From Heterocephalus glaber (Eukaryota; Chordata; Mammalia; Rodentia; Bathyergidae), in contig NW_004624801.1 of assembly GCF_000247695.1 (NCBI RefSeq), forward strand, positions 248,001 to 312,000: a DNA stretch of 64,000 nt, written 5' to 3'. The notes beneath the pieces were generated by a model. The model ran no database searches and was not told the DNA's origin. It saw nothing but the letters and a program-made list of their open reading frames with translations. The position numbers and the translations under genes were made by a program. Positions 1 through 11,568 of the stretch are shown here, piece after piece (position 1 is the stretch's first letter; the number at the start of each line of letters is the position of its first letter).

Positions 1-1560
1 GAGGAATTCTCAAGTCTTCATTTATGTTTGAAATTTTTTTTTTCTGTTCCTTTCTGTCTTTGTTAGACATTTTGTAGTTAGCTATTCTGCAGTTTCTGGA
101 TATCTGAGGGTTTTAAAAAATTATCTGCTTTTCAATTTTAAAATTGCCCATTGAGGTGTCTCCCACTTCAGAGATTATTTCTCCAGTCCTGGCCACTCTA
201 CTAACAATACCATCAAAGGCTTTCTTCATTTCTATTATAGTGGCTTTGATCTTCAGCATTTCTTTTTGGTTATTTCCTAGAATTTCCATCTCTATAATTA
301 CATTGTCTATTCTTACATACTGCTCACTTTATCCTTTAAAAACCACAGATAGTAATCATAGTTGTTTTCAACCTCGGTTTGATAATTTCAACATCCCTTC
401 CATATCTGAGTCTGGTTCTGATGTCTACTCTGTCTCTTCAAACTCTGTGTTTCCCCTTAGTCCATTTTTCTACATTTGTCTTGGTAGCTGGACATGATAT
501 ACTGAACAAAATGCAGTGCTGTGAATTGGTCGTAAGTAATGGGTGGTAAGATGTTAGAGGAGGTAAAGCATTCCATAACCCAAAAATCTCAGTCTTTTGG
601 TGAGCCTGAGCCACTGGACTGCAAACTTCACATATGCTTCTTAGTCTCCTTAGATGGCATGGTTAGAAAGGACTGGAGTTGAGTATTTCCTTTTCTCCAG
701 CTCAGTTAGGGTCTGATGAAAACCTATGAGATTAACCTCTGGCTAGTTAGTTTCTCTGGAAGAAAAAACTTATTAAAAAGATCAGAATGCTCCTATGTAC
801 AGATGTCCCTCAGCTTGTCATAGGATTATGTCCTGACAAACCCTTGGTAAGATGGAGATATCATTAAGTTAAAAATGCATTTAATATACCTAATCTATCC
901 ACCTTAAATATGCTCAGAACACTTGTATTAGGTTATAGTTGGGGAAAATTATTGATCAAAAAGCCCGATTGTTAATAAAATATTGGATTTCCCATGTAAT
1001 TTATTAAATATTGTCCTGAAAGAAAAAAGGCACATGATTATATGGGTATACCTTTGCATTATCATAAATTTGAAAAATTTAGCATCAAACCATTGTAAGT
1101 AAGGGACCATCTGTATTTCAGCATGGTTCCTTTGCCTTTCACCCTGACACAAACATGATGGATTATTTTTAAACCAATATACATTGTGAGAACCTCGTGG
1201 AGCTTCTAGAGGCAAAATTCACAAGTGTGTGGAGTCCTCCCACACCACCCACCTCATGCTTGGGTTTCCTTGAAATTTTTCTCTCACAGAATTGTTCGCA
1301 TGAAGCTTCTAGGAATTCTTCAACTACAGTTCAGATTTCCCTACTTGGAAATGGTGACCTTGAAGACCTCTGCTTTGTGGAGTTATGGTTCTCTATGGTC
1401 ACTTCTGCCCAATTTGTCAATCTGCCCAATTTGGGGAGCAGGGGTTTGCTCTGTGACCTCATCTTTGACAGATCTAAGAGTAGTTCATTTCTAATTTTGT
1501 TCAGCTTTTGACTTGTGTGGACAAAGCGGCAACTTTTGTGCTTCTTCTATGTTAGAACTC
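1..1560 (-). mobile_element. Ancient L1 (L1M-type) 3' region, antisense, interrupted
   Basis: The plus strand reads as the reverse complement of an old mammalian L1 3' end. It has the typical run of tttcttcatttctatta, aatttccatctct, tttgataatttcaacatc and a later tagctggacatgatatac block. The same style resumes after a DNA-transposon insertion (800-1113) and continues to about 1550 (gttcagcttttgacttg). The reading frames of 117 codons at 144-497 and 104 codons at 1197-1511 lie inside this noncoding relic and are not genes. Edges are approximate, and the left end runs off the window. The L1M subfamily is not determined. Confidence 0.65.
800..1113 (-). mobile_element. Short nonautonomous Tigger-like (TcMar) DNA transposon
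   Basis: The element starts cagatgtccctcagcttg and ends agtaagggaccatctg, giving imperfect terminal inverted repeats. It is flanked on both sides by the dinucleotide TA (798-799 and 1114-1115), as expected for a Tc1/mariner-type insertion. Its interior (aaaaatgcatttaatatacc, ctcagaacacttgtattagg) resembles the MER/Tigger group also seen at 10079-11160, there in the opposite orientation. It has no coding capacity. The superfamily is fairly sure; the family name is not. Confidence 0.7.
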
Positions 1561-1880
1561 TCTAATGGTTTTAAAGAACAAATTCCATCGTGTTCTAAAG
1601 TGGAAGGTGCATCTTTTTAGCATATAAGATTGTTTCATGTATCCACCTAATAACATTTCAATGTTACTGGACTTCAGAGTTTATTCCCTGATCTGAATAT
1701 TTTTTAGAGTTACCTCCCAAGAGAAATTAATTAGTCATATTATTAGAGTCAGGTCTCTGTATGAAACTATAAAGAATAGATCAAATATAATAGTTCCCAA
1801 AAGCAATATGTTAAAGACCCAGGGAGGGGGGATGTGTTTGAAAATAAGAGCTCTTAGATGATTTCCTAAGAAAACAGAAC
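1561..1880. other. Unassigned AT-rich sequence
   Basis: I see no gene, RNA or recognisable repeat here. The stretch separates the antisense L1 relic from an AT microsatellite and SINE. Confidence 0.4.
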
Positions 1881-1887
1881 CTGAGGT

Positions 1888-1945
1888 AATAATAATAATA
1901 TATATAATATTATTATATATCTTAATAATATATTATATTATTTTC
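1888..1945. repeat. (AAT/AT)n low-complexity tract
   Basis: This is a mixed run of aataat and atatat/ttatta units. It lies directly on the A-tail side of the antisense SINE that follows, so it probably grew from that SINE's tail. Confidence 0.7.
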
Positions 1946-1950
1946 TAGTA

Positions 1951-2173
1951 TTAGAGATTGATCTCAAGGCTTTTGCACTGAGCTGTTTCCTTGGTCTTTT
2001 TTATTTTTTATTTTAATTCTTTATAACTTTTATTTTATAAAAAAATTAATGAAAATTTCATAACAAGGGTCTCACTGAGTCACTAAGTCGCCCAGGCTGA
2101 GTTTAAACTTGTGATCTTACCCCTCAATGTCCCAGAGTGCTGGGATTACAGTACGTGTCACTAGGTTGGACCA
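1951..2173 (-). mobile_element. B1-dID composite SINE, antisense
   Basis: Read on the plus strand, an ID-like segment in reverse (attagagattgatctcaagg, ttttgcactgagctg) is followed by a reversed 7SL-derived B1 part (agggtctcactgagtcac, gtgctgggattacagtac). That order means B1 at the 5' end and ID at the 3' end on the minus strand, the B1-dID arrangement known in several rodent families. It is a noncoding pol III-type retroposon, old and diverged. Confidence 0.8.
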
Positions 2174-2179
2174 AATTAT

Positions 2180-3600
2180 TCTTCATTTATAACCTACATT
2201 TATTTAAATTAAAAATTCAAATTCTGGTTCTTCAGGAGGACCTTCCCATGATTTTGTTAAATTTTGCCTAGGTAACCATCCTCAGTTCGAAACTATTAGT
2301 GCCACAATGTGAAGTTTTATCCTCTCTAATATGCATGAATTTTGCAAGAGAGATGTAAACGAAATGAATAGATTGCATTGAAGGGATCATAGGATAATAC
2401 ACCTACCGGAGTACACGAAGTCTGTGCAGATTTTTGTTTGTCTCTGTCTTTGTAAATTTGCCATTATATGCCTCTGTACTATGGAATCTGAGATTCCTCC
2501 AAACCCTCTCAGATAATATCTGCTGTCCTGATATATTTTCTTCCTAATAGTGCAGAAGGCTTTGTAACATTGCTGTGCTGGTAAGAAGCAGAGGTCAAGT
2601 AATTCACTTCTCTTTAACTGTTAAAAAGATTTCCTTATTTCTCAAAATATCTTTGGAGTTATAAGTACTAAAATCCTTTCTCTCTCTCTTTCTTTCTGTC
2701 TAGGAAACTACCTACCAGGGCAAATCCTTGAAACATTTTTAAAGGAGACACAGCAGTAGGGAGACAGTGCACCAGCCGGGTTGTCTGTGCTCTGCCAGAG
2801 GCAGATTTCTTGATTTCTTCTGCTATTATGAGTTTTATTGATGTGTTCTAAGTTTTCACTACTGGAGTTGCTGGGTCATGTGCAAAAGCTAACTCTTTCT
2901 TATTACTTCCGTAGCCCTTTGGCGGTACTGCAGCCCTGACTCATGATTCAGCCATTATATTATTATTATTTTTTAATTTGGAGAAAATTAAAAATGTAGC
3001 TTCACAGCATCCCACCACTTAATGTCATCAAATATACTTTAAAATCCTCAGCTATTACTTAAGTCTCTGTAAGGCAAAGGCAACTCCATTTTGGAGCCCT
3101 GTTTTCCTTTTTCAGCCAACTCTTCGGGAGTATCTTTCTTCCCCAGGATCAGATCTCTGATTGGATATCACCTTCAAAGTGGAGGAATTCTTGGAATTGG
3201 ACTTGTGGACTTTCCTCTCTTATCAGCTCTCTAACCTCTGCAGCATTTCCCTTCCTGAGTATTTTTAAACAAACAAGAATGATTGGTTTTAAAAATTCAC
3301 ATTACCTAATTTAATCATTTTAATCCTACCACAAATCATAGCTGCAGCGGGAAACTTCATTGTAGATGTCTCAGTCTGGATTGAAAAAAAAGTTTAACCT
3401 TCATGTAATTAAAAAAAATTGGAAGGTATCTGATCTCCAAGAATAACTTAATTTAAATATCATTTTCTTTTTCTTTTCTTATCTTTTATTATTCTGTCCC
3501 AGAATATGGCTTAAAAACACATTCTTTTTAAATAAGATCAATACAAAATTAAAGTTAAAAAAGGAAAGATGCCAAAAGAGGTGTAAAAGTCATCTTTCTT
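2180..3600. other. Unassigned sequence
   Basis: I cannot assign a gene here. A pyrimidine run ending in ttctgtctag near 2700 looks like a splice acceptor, but no reading frame or donor supports an exon. Around 2860 the phrase gagttgctgggtcatgtg vaguely recalls antisense L1 and is too short to call. Confidence 0.4.
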
Positions 3601-3602
3601 TT

Positions 3603-3695
3603 CATTTATTTATTTATATTTTGGCAATGCCATGGAGCAAACCCTGGGGCTCCTGCCTGCTGAGCAAATGCTCTACTGCTTAGCTCCTGCCTCAG
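3603..3695 (-). mobile_element. Degenerate ID-like SINE, antisense
   Basis: A (TTTA)n tract, the reversed tail, precedes ggcaatgccatggagcaaac and tgctctactgcttagctcc, which read as a decayed reversed tRNA-like ID sequence. The 73-codon minus-strand frame and 66-codon plus-strand frame crossing it are incidental. Confidence 0.5.
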
Positions 3696-3699
3696 TGGA

Positions 3700-5330
3700 G
3701 AGATCACTCTGGATAGGCTGGTAGATGTGCATTGCCTTGAAGCAGTGGAGCCAGGCCAAGGCAGGAAGCTGTGATGATATGAAGGGAGTCTGGGAGGAAA
3801 TGAGGATCTGCTACAAAACACAGTCAAGTGCAGTCAGGTTTGTCTTCAGCAAACAGGAAGCCCGCAGCTTTCCCTTCATGTCAAAGAAGCAATATTTAAT
3901 AGAGTGGGACTGGGGAAGCAATTAAATCTCTTAGGGCATACCGACTTTGTGAAAAAGGATAGAATTACAGAATAATATATGCCATGTTTTTCTTTATGAA
4001 TAGGTTTTAATTCACATGAAGTATAACCAGGGGTACTTTATTAATTCATCTTTATATATTTTTTAAAAACATAGTGAATGACTGCTTCCTCTCCTTTTCC
4101 ATAAAGAGTGAGAGTGACAGAGGGTGGGTAGTGAGAACCAAGATGATAGTCAGGGCGTTGAGAAGTTTACAGGATGGTGGGGGGAATGAGATGTGCAAAT
4201 AGATCCTCAGGATTTGCAATAAATATGTGATAATGAAGACTTCAACAGTATGCCAGGGACACCTCATTTTGCATGGGAAGAAAGGGGGCTCACCCAAGAT
4301 ATGTGCCCCTCCAAAGTCACTTGTGCAGAAAATCTGGCTGTTCTACTTCTCCTCAATAAAACAGAGCTAATGCATGACCAAGAGACACACAGTACCTCAC
4401 CCAGTTTTTGGCCAAATATTTTCATATTACATATGTGTCTTATTCCCTATGAATGGCCTTTTGTTTTAATGGAATCAGGAATAGGGCAGAGGAGCCTAGT
4501 TTTGGAAATACCAAGCCAGAGAGCAGTAGGTAGGACTACAGACCTCTAATCTTCAAGAGTCTCATAAGTTCAGATGTCTGGGGAGGTAAATTAATTCAGT
4601 GTATTGGAGAGGAAGAAGAATTCAAACTTGCCCTCTACAACTTCTTCAAGTTCAACAAAAAAACTTTCCTTTACATCTGGGAGTTCCTCTATCCTGTTTC
4701 TTTTGAAATTGAAAGGGTGGATATTCTCACCCCATTGACCACTATTCTGTGTGTGTGTGTGGGGGGGGGTCGTTTCCACTCTTGACTAGACCCCAGCCAG
4801 GGTAAGTTTAGAAAAGATCACTGCATAGAAGGAAGATGAAGGGCAATTTTTCTATCAGGGAGCAAATTCTGTTCTCTTGACCCTCTGGGCTCTTTTTCCT
4901 TCTTCAGATCTATATTGCTTTTGATGATGTGTAGAACCCATTCCCTGGAACGTCACTGGCCATAGGACTGCAAGGAAATAGAGGAGAAAATTGAAAATCA
5001 TTTAAAGTAAAACTGATGTACACCTACTCATTGGCAGCTGGGATAAAATTCTAACTTTGGCTTTCTGATATTTCACACTGATGATTCTGAATAATGGGTA
5101 ATAGATTACATTAAGCAGAATTTGCAAAGAAATTAATTTCTAAGTGCCTCTTATATGTATTAATGGGCTAATATATGAGAATTCTTTGTATTTTAAAGCC
5201 AACTTGAGGCATGGATTTAAAAATTTCCTAACTAAAGGTTAGTGATAAAACACTATCATATCTTACTGAACTCCAGCAATTACTTTGACTTGTAAAATAA
5301 ATGTTAAATTTCTAATGTGTTCCTTACTTT
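3700..5330. other. Unassigned sequence with one GT/G tract
   Basis: I recognise no gene. The only simple repeat is (GT)n running into nine G at about 4749-4769. Open frames of 62-99 codons on both strands (for example 4250-4549) show no domain and no supporting signals. Confidence 0.4.
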
Positions 5331-5337
5331 CAAAGTG

Positions 5338-5393
5338 ATAGTTCCTTCCTTCCTTCCTTCCCTCCTCCCTCCCTCTTTCTCTCTCTCTCTCCT

Positions 5394-5448
<55 letters not shown>

Positions 5449-5512
5449 CTCCCTTCCTCACCCCTTCTTTCCCTCCTTTCCTTCCTTCCTTGCTTCTTTC
5501 TTTCATGTTGGC
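5338..5512. repeat. (CTTT)n/(CCTT)n pyrimidine microsatellite
   Basis: About 175 bases of almost pure pyrimidine, with a core of uninterrupted tttc units at about 5392-5448 flanked by ttcc and ctct variants. The 72-codon frame through it (runs of Ser, Phe and Leu) is a by-product. No recognisable SINE body abuts it, unlike the other pyrimidine tracts in the window. Confidence 0.9.
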
Positions 5513-6580
5513 ATACTGAATTTGTTAAGCCTTAAAGGTTTTTCAGAACAGTGCCTATTATTTTTGTTTTGTGCTTAGGAACAATGCCCCATAATCATGA
5601 AATCAGGTTTTCCATGGTAGTTTACTTACATACCCTTATACGCTTTTCAATAAGTCAATTCATTAGAGGAATAATTAAATTTGCTTTATTTGAAAGTGAA
5701 TTTATAAATCAGAAACATGCTGTTGGACTATGTATCCTGATTTTCTCCCCTACAAAGTTTGGTCATTTTACCCACATGGACAATAACATAAAGTAGTGTG
5801 ACTTAGAAAATTTAATGCTGTTTGGAATACATTGTTTGAATAGAAGGAAGACTCTGGGGGATTCATAATAAGGGATTGTTAAATATTGAAATATAGCTAA
5901 GGATTGAATGAGATTGGAGCAGTACTTTCCATAGATTTTGAGGTGAAGATGATTGTGTTCTTTTTAGCCCCACAATTCCTTGACTTTACAAGATTTTCTC
6001 AAGTTCTCAAATTTCAACTTGCTCATTATAGTGTCATATGAAAATCCCATTAGGATAATCCCATAGAACCAGTTAGTGACTTTCTCTTTCCACAATCACA
6101 CTGTGGTTTGGGTGTTCAGAACATCCAGGAACTTCCAGATTAGTATCAGTTTCAAAGGCTCAGAGTAACTCCAGGAAATGAATGGAGCACCCCGTCTGAC
6201 CTCCAGTAAGTGTGCCGGGTTGAATAGTGCTTGGCATCTTCTCGCATAATGACCTTGCAAATCATTTCTGTGACAGCATAAACCCTACCCCAATACTCAG
6301 AGGAAAAGAAAAGTTTTTCATGAAATGGTGAGAACTGAAGAAAGAAAAATGACGAACACACCACACTGACCCGCTCATGGTGAAGAGGACCCCTAATAGG
6401 AAACTTGGCTTATGTTGGTTCAAGATAAATTTAATGTCCCACTCAATTAACATTCAAGGAGTAGCTGGGGTCAGCTAATGTTCACTTTTCTCTTTATAGA
6501 ACACCTGGAAAAATCAGTTTTAATTCAGGAGGAAATTTCTCACATTGAAGGGACTGAGAAGGTCATTTCTAGTCTGTCCC
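5513..6580. other. Unassigned sequence
   Basis: No gene or recognisable repeat. Several frames of 63-81 codons occur on both strands, none with a recognisable domain. Confidence 0.4.
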
Positions 6581-6589
6581 ATGCAGACA

Positions 6590-6750
6590 AGGACTGGCTA
6601 CATGACCTTCAAGTTCAACTTTAAGTTTGTATTTTTATTTGTGAAGTAGAAGTGATAATTTTGTGTTGACTCACAATGTTATAAGGATTAAATAAGGTAA
6701 AACACTTAAAGTATTTAGCTGCCTAACCCTTAGCAAATGCTACATCTCAG
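6590..6750 (+). mobile_element. MIR SINE relic
   Basis: The order tggctacatgaccttcaag, gtgaagtagaagtgataa, cacaatgttataaggatt, aaataaggtaaaacactta follows the 3' half of mammalian MIR in sense orientation. It is strongly diverged. Confidence 0.55.
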
Positions 6751-6759
6751 AGTACAGCT

Positions 6760-7307
6760 GCCATTACCAGCTCTAGATGGTTGTTTCTTTGTAGGTTTTC
6801 CCCCTCCACAGATTCTCTTTTAACCAGATGGCTGTAATGGTTTTGCATCTATTTTGAGAAAAGTAAGGACACAGAGAACAAACCTAGCTTTTTGTTCAGG
6901 TGTCACATGTTTTCCTTAAAAAATACTCATGACCAAGGAAACTCAAAGGTATTATGAGATGGTTCATTATGAATGGTCATCTAACTAATGTAAAGATCAA
7001 AAGAATCACGATAGGATACATTACTGTTTTCTTTGATATACTAGGTTTCCTGAGGAATGTTCATTGTTAGAATGAGCATCATTAGCATAGAATTATCATA
7101 ATTGTTATGACTTACACTGTAGAGAAAATACCCTCCTCCCCAGAGAGGATGCTCTGCTTTAGCAATAAAGGAGCTGAAGATAACGCTGTAGTTTGGTGGT
7201 GGTATCCTATTCAAATTTGCAGTTCCCTGAGCCTTAGCTTGAGGTATGGAGATACCACTTCTTTACATGTTCAGAGCAGGTTGTCTGCGCACAGTTGGAT
7301 GGAAGAC

Positions 7308-7348
<41 letters not shown>

Positions 7349-8540
7349 CATAGGTTACAGCTGCTTTAGTTTGAGGAACTACAGTCTGATTATGCACCTT
7401 TCCCTTGGGGCATTGGGAAGCTTTGCTCAAATTCTTAGGTTGCACTAACATTTTCATTTTCCATATGGTTGTTTTGAAAAAACCTCCACTAGTCTACTGA
7501 CCCACTCAACAACTACTAAAGGGTTATGAACAAAAATCATTGTGTTCAAAGTGCCAGGATGTGTGTGTTTCTATGACAGCATCTGTTCCAATTTTTATAA
7601 AAGCACACAATTTTTATAGCTCAGAACACCACCATCACCATCCAATTTCATTTTGGGAGGAAATAAGATAATAATCTCTCTATATAAGTTTAATATTGGT
7701 CAAAGAGAAAAATTTTAAGGCAAGCAGGTACAGATGTATAGCTCTGTTTTCAGAGACAAGAATGATTAGCATATCACAGGCTAGTAATGTCACTGACTAT
7801 TAGAATTGAATTTTATAAATCCTGTTAAAAGGTAAAGTAATTGGCTTATTTAATTCAAATCCACTCAAATAAAAAATGATAATTTGTACATTGAAAAGAA
7901 AGTAAAGGAAGATCTATTATTTAAAGTTCTAGGTTAATTGCACAGACAAAAAATGAAAATACTTTATAGGAATATAACAAAGACATATCTAAGAATCATG
8001 GAATTTCTATGCTGAAAGGATACTTAGGTTTAATTTAGTGATTTTTTTGTTTATGATAAAAATTGAGACTAAGGTGTGTTAAATTTTGCATCATTAGTAG
8101 ATGGCAAAGTTGAGACCACACGCTGGATCTCTCAGTTTTTAAGACCAGTGTGTTTTGAAACATGTAGTTGGGTGCATCTTCTCTTTAACATTATCCAATT
8201 TAATTGAATTGAATTTAGTAAACACTGACTATTTCTCCATAGCAAGTTAATGTCTACCATCTTATATGCATACCTTCCAAAACACAGACGTTTCTTTTGG
8301 TAGATGGGATTTAATGAAATAATGCAAACTTTTATTTCAAAATTATTCCCCAAAAGAGTTATATTTTGCAAAAAAGTTTATTAAATTTTGGAAAATATAT
8401 TCTAAAGCAACAGATCAGATGATGGAAAAATCATTCCTTGACTCACGCAGAATGACTCTTCATCAGTGTCATGTGACCTAGAGGTGATCCATTTTGTTTC
8501 CCTTATACCATCTTCTTCACAGAAGTTTGCCTGAGAAATA
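6760..8540. other. Unassigned sequence
   Basis: No gene seen. It contains the AT dinucleotide run at 7313-7342, which generates two tyrosine/isoleucine-rich frames on opposite strands (7107-7448 and 7263-7457). Confidence 0.4.
7313..7342. repeat. (AT)15 microsatellite
   Basis: Uninterrupted AT dinucleotides, self-complementary and therefore cruciform-prone. Confidence 0.95.
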
Positions 8541-8750
8541 AGAAGGGAAAGGAAAAATTATGAGAAAAGAAAAAAGTGGAAACAAAGTCTATGTAAATAG
8601 GGAAAGGTGGAGGGGGTGAAGGGTGCACAGGTAATGGGAAAAATAAGAACCAAGATACATCATGTACAGGTACAAGCACCCAAGGATAAATGTAAATGTA
8701 TTATGTACCTAAAATGTACCAATAAAAGAATTTAAGCCAAAAAAATAATA
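8541..8750 (+). mobile_element. L1 3' UTR fragment
   Basis: This purine-rich stretch (gaagggaaaggaaaaattat, gtggagggggtgaagggtgc, aagaaccaagatacatcatg, aaatgtaccaataaaaga) matches the ends of the three larger L1 copies at 48.5, 57.7 and 62.5 kb. It ends in an A-rich tail at about 8735-8750. Only the last ~200 bases of the element are present, so it is an extremely 5'-truncated insertion. Confidence 0.85.
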
Positions 8751-10078
8751 AATGGTTATTAGTGGAATCTATTTTGTATAATCCTGAAAATTCAAGGGGA
8801 GCTTGCCATGATGCGTGAGATTTTTGTCATCACAAACACAAGTCTTGTCTTCACATTCAGATAACTGAATAATTTGTCCACCAAATAAATTCATTAGCAC
8901 ATCAACTTTCTGATATATTTAAGGGACTAGCTATGTATCAGCATGCCAGTACTCAGTACTTTATCCCCTAGTTATGTTAGAATTTTCTTTTCATAAACCT
9001 ATGTGGATACGGAAAAATCAGTGATGAACTGGGTTTGGTTGAAGAGCTAACCTGGTAACAGGGTCGACCTTTTTGAAAATGGGGCACTGACCCAAAATAT
9101 AGTGACCAAAAGGGGAAGAAAATTCAAGTTTTATGTGGACAAGTGTTGAAATCCCAGAAGATTAGCCAGTAAGGGGGGGATCAGTAGGGTTTAGGTAGCT
9201 GTAGCAACCAAATCATTCAAGATCACAGCATCCAACCAAGAATTGAGCTGAGCTACAGCTTGAGGATTAGAGATATAAGTACTGAAGCTGAGTGGCAATG
9301 GGAAAGTTAGCCATTGGCAAAAAACCTTTGCTTGTCTAAACAAATAAAAACTATTAAAATAGAAATGACAGGAACTCCTGAATATATTATTTTTGATAGT
9401 TGTATGTTATTTCTTGTTATTTTGTTTTCTTTTATATACAAGTATCTTGCACTTGTACCTGCGAACTTCAGTTGGCTTTTCCCATAACTAGGCTCTTCTT
9501 ATGTGCTGCACATCACCTGTCACCAGCTTAGAACCGATCAGAAATCAGTAGTTTCAACTGATTGCACTGTTCTCTACTCTCCTCCAATTACTGATACCTG
9601 AGCTGGGTCAAACGAGTGGGCTTGAGATGAAGCTGCCAAATTAAATATACTACACAATCCAGAGTCCTTGCCTCTGGAATCCGATCTTTCACTTATCTGT
9701 AGTCTTTTGTTCCAACAAGTCACCTTAGGCAATACTATAGGGTGGCCCTGATACCCTATTCTAATCGCTGGGTTATGTAGGTAATGGCAGTCATATAAGA
9801 CAGTCTCTCAAGTGGCCTGTCACAACAGTAACCGAGTAAGGGCAGGGCATTGGCAATTTGAGTTCCCACATTTTTAAAAAAATCTGATTTTTTTGAAACT
9901 TATTTTCTTTTGCTGTTTAAAAAGTCAGAAACCTCTTTTGGGAGTGTTGGGACAGTTACACAATAATCAATCTTCAGGCTTTGATAATCTCTGATTTTTC
10001 AAGGTAAACCAGAAAAGTAGCTCCCTGGGTGCGCATGGTTCATGACACTGCATCATGTTACTGTAAAAAAGCCAAATG
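8751..10078. other. Unassigned sequence
   Basis: I see no gene, RNA or clear repeat in this stretch. Confidence 0.4.
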
Positions 10079-10461
10079 CAGATGGTCCCCGATTTATGAT
10101 GGTTCCATTTATATTTCCTGACTCTTCACTGGTGTGAAAGTGATACGTATTCAGTAGAAACTATACTTTCATTTCTGAACTTTGATCTTTTCCTGCACAA
10201 GTGATACACGGAAGAACGTACTGTCATAATGCTGGCAGCAGCAGTGAACTACAGATCTCAGTCCGGTACAAGATCACAAAGGGAATCAGCCCATAGTGTA
10301 CTCCACAGAGTACTGCATTCAATACACTACACGAGTCATTTGGCAGTTTATTATAATGCAGGCTTTGTGTTAGATGTCTTTGCTCAACTGTAGGCCAAAA
10401 GTATTCTGAACACATTTCAGGTAGGTTAGGCTACCCTATGTTGTCTAATAGGTTAGTTGTA

Positions 10462-10645
10462 TTTTTTTTTTTTTCAGTACTAAGGATTGAATCAAGGCTT
10501 TTGCTATTGTATTGTATTTTTTATTATTTTGAAACGGGGTCTTGTTAAGCCACTGAATTGTCCAGGATGGCCTTGAATTCATGGTCCTCTTGCCTCAGCC
10601 TCCCACATGGCTAGGATTCTAAGCATCTACCACTGTGTCTGATTT
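10462..10645 (-). mobile_element. B1-dID SINE inserted in the Tigger-like element
   Basis: A poly-T run leads into the reversed ID part (agtactaaggattgaatcaa) and then the reversed B1 part (aacggggtcttgttaagcca, cctcttgcctcagcctccca, tctaccactgtgtctg). The flanking transposon sequence resumes directly after it. Confidence 0.8.
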
Positions 10646-10664
10646 AAATGACTTTTTGACTTAC

Positions 10665-10880
10665 TGTTATGATTTATATCTAAATGTCCCCCTAAAGCCT
10701 CATGCAGTCATAGGTGGAGCTTTTAGGAGATGACTGGATCAGGGAGGCCTGATAGTCATCTGTGGGTTAATCCACTGATGAATTTATAGCTAACTGTGAT
10801 ATTGGGTGGTGAAACCTGGTAAAGGAGGTGAGTCACTTGGGGCATGGCCTGGAAGAATCTATCTCCCTCCCTCCTCCCCT

Positions 10881-10927
<47 letters not shown>

Positions 10928-11090
10928 TTCCTGCCTGTCATGCCATGAGCAATTCTCTTTTGCCAAGTAACTGCCTTGGAGTGAGTCAAATATGAGCTAA
11001 AACCTCTACAAATTGTAAGCTAAATAAACCTCTCTTCTGTAAGTCATGGATGCCAGGTACTGTGTCTCAGTCATGAGAAGGTAACTAAGA
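10665..11090 (+). mobile_element. Solo MaLR (ERVL-MaLR) LTR inserted in the Tigger-like element
   Basis: This is a noncoding solo LTR. It starts tgttatgatttatatcta and carries the typical body (gtccccctaaagcctcatg, gtgagtcacttggggcatgg). A polyadenylation-like taaataaacct lies near 11020, and the LTR ends at gtaactaaga. Flanking pentamers cttac (10660-10664) and cctac (11091-11095) fit a 5-bp target duplication with one change. An internal (CT)n run lies at 10884-10930. Confidence 0.8.
10884..10930. repeat. (CT)n microsatellite
   Basis: A nearly pure tctc run inside the MaLR LTR. On the minus strand it produces the arginine/glutamate run of a meaningless 77-codon frame. Confidence 0.9.
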
Positions 11091-11512
11091 CCTACGTGAT
11101 ATTATCAACTTATTATGGGTTTATCAGGCCCTTACTTCACTGTAAGTTGAGGAACTTCTGTACACAGTTTCATAAAGAAAATGGAAATGTAAACTATAAG
11201 TAAGAGGGTTTAATATGGTCAAGGAAATCATGTACACCTGTATAAAACATATACTGATTTCCTTTTAATCCTAGAAAGCAAATACTGCTCTTATGTAGTA
11301 TGCTTATGTGGTGGTGAAAAGTTCCTTGGGAAGGGCCTGAGATTGGTTGATTGATAGATATTTACTTACTATATTCAAGAAAAATAAGAAAACATTTTTC
11401 TAAATAATGTAAAGAAGTTTAAAAAATCTTCAAACAGTTTTGTAGTCTTTTTAGAAATGGAAAAGTGATTTGTTTGGCAAGTTCATTAGCTCTGAGAACT
11501 CTTTCCTCTGCT

Positions 11513-11516
<4 letters not shown>

Positions 11517-11560
<44 letters not shown>

Positions 11561-11568
11561 CGTGTGTC
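11517..11568. repeat. (GT)n microsatellite
   Basis: Alternating purine-pyrimidine GT run with two GC steps near its end (gtgcgtgcgtgtg), about 52 bases. It could adopt Z-DNA. Confidence 0.95.

Larger units (their letters stand above)
10079..11160 (+). mobile_element. Tigger-like DNA transposon, split into three pieces
   Basis: The left part (10079 to about 10461) begins cagatggtccccgatttatg and ends near ggttagttgtatt. A short middle piece (about 10646-10664, atgactttttgacttac) and a right piece (11096-11160, attatcaacttattatgggt to ggaacttctg) complete it. The right end is an inverted, diverged copy of the left end and is followed by TA. The gaps are filled by a SINE and a MaLR LTR, annotated separately. 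It belongs to the same family as the 800-1113 element but keeps a different interior (ctggcagcagcagtgaac). It is nonautonomous. Confidence 0.7.

Noticed and set aside
144..497. 117-codon open frame as a possible small gene
   Set aside because: It lies inside an antisense L1 3' relic and has no recognisable domain.
2670..2705. Possible splice acceptor (pyrimidine tract followed by ttctgtctag)
   Set aside because: No plausible exon or donor follows; such sites are common by chance in pyrimidine-rich DNA.
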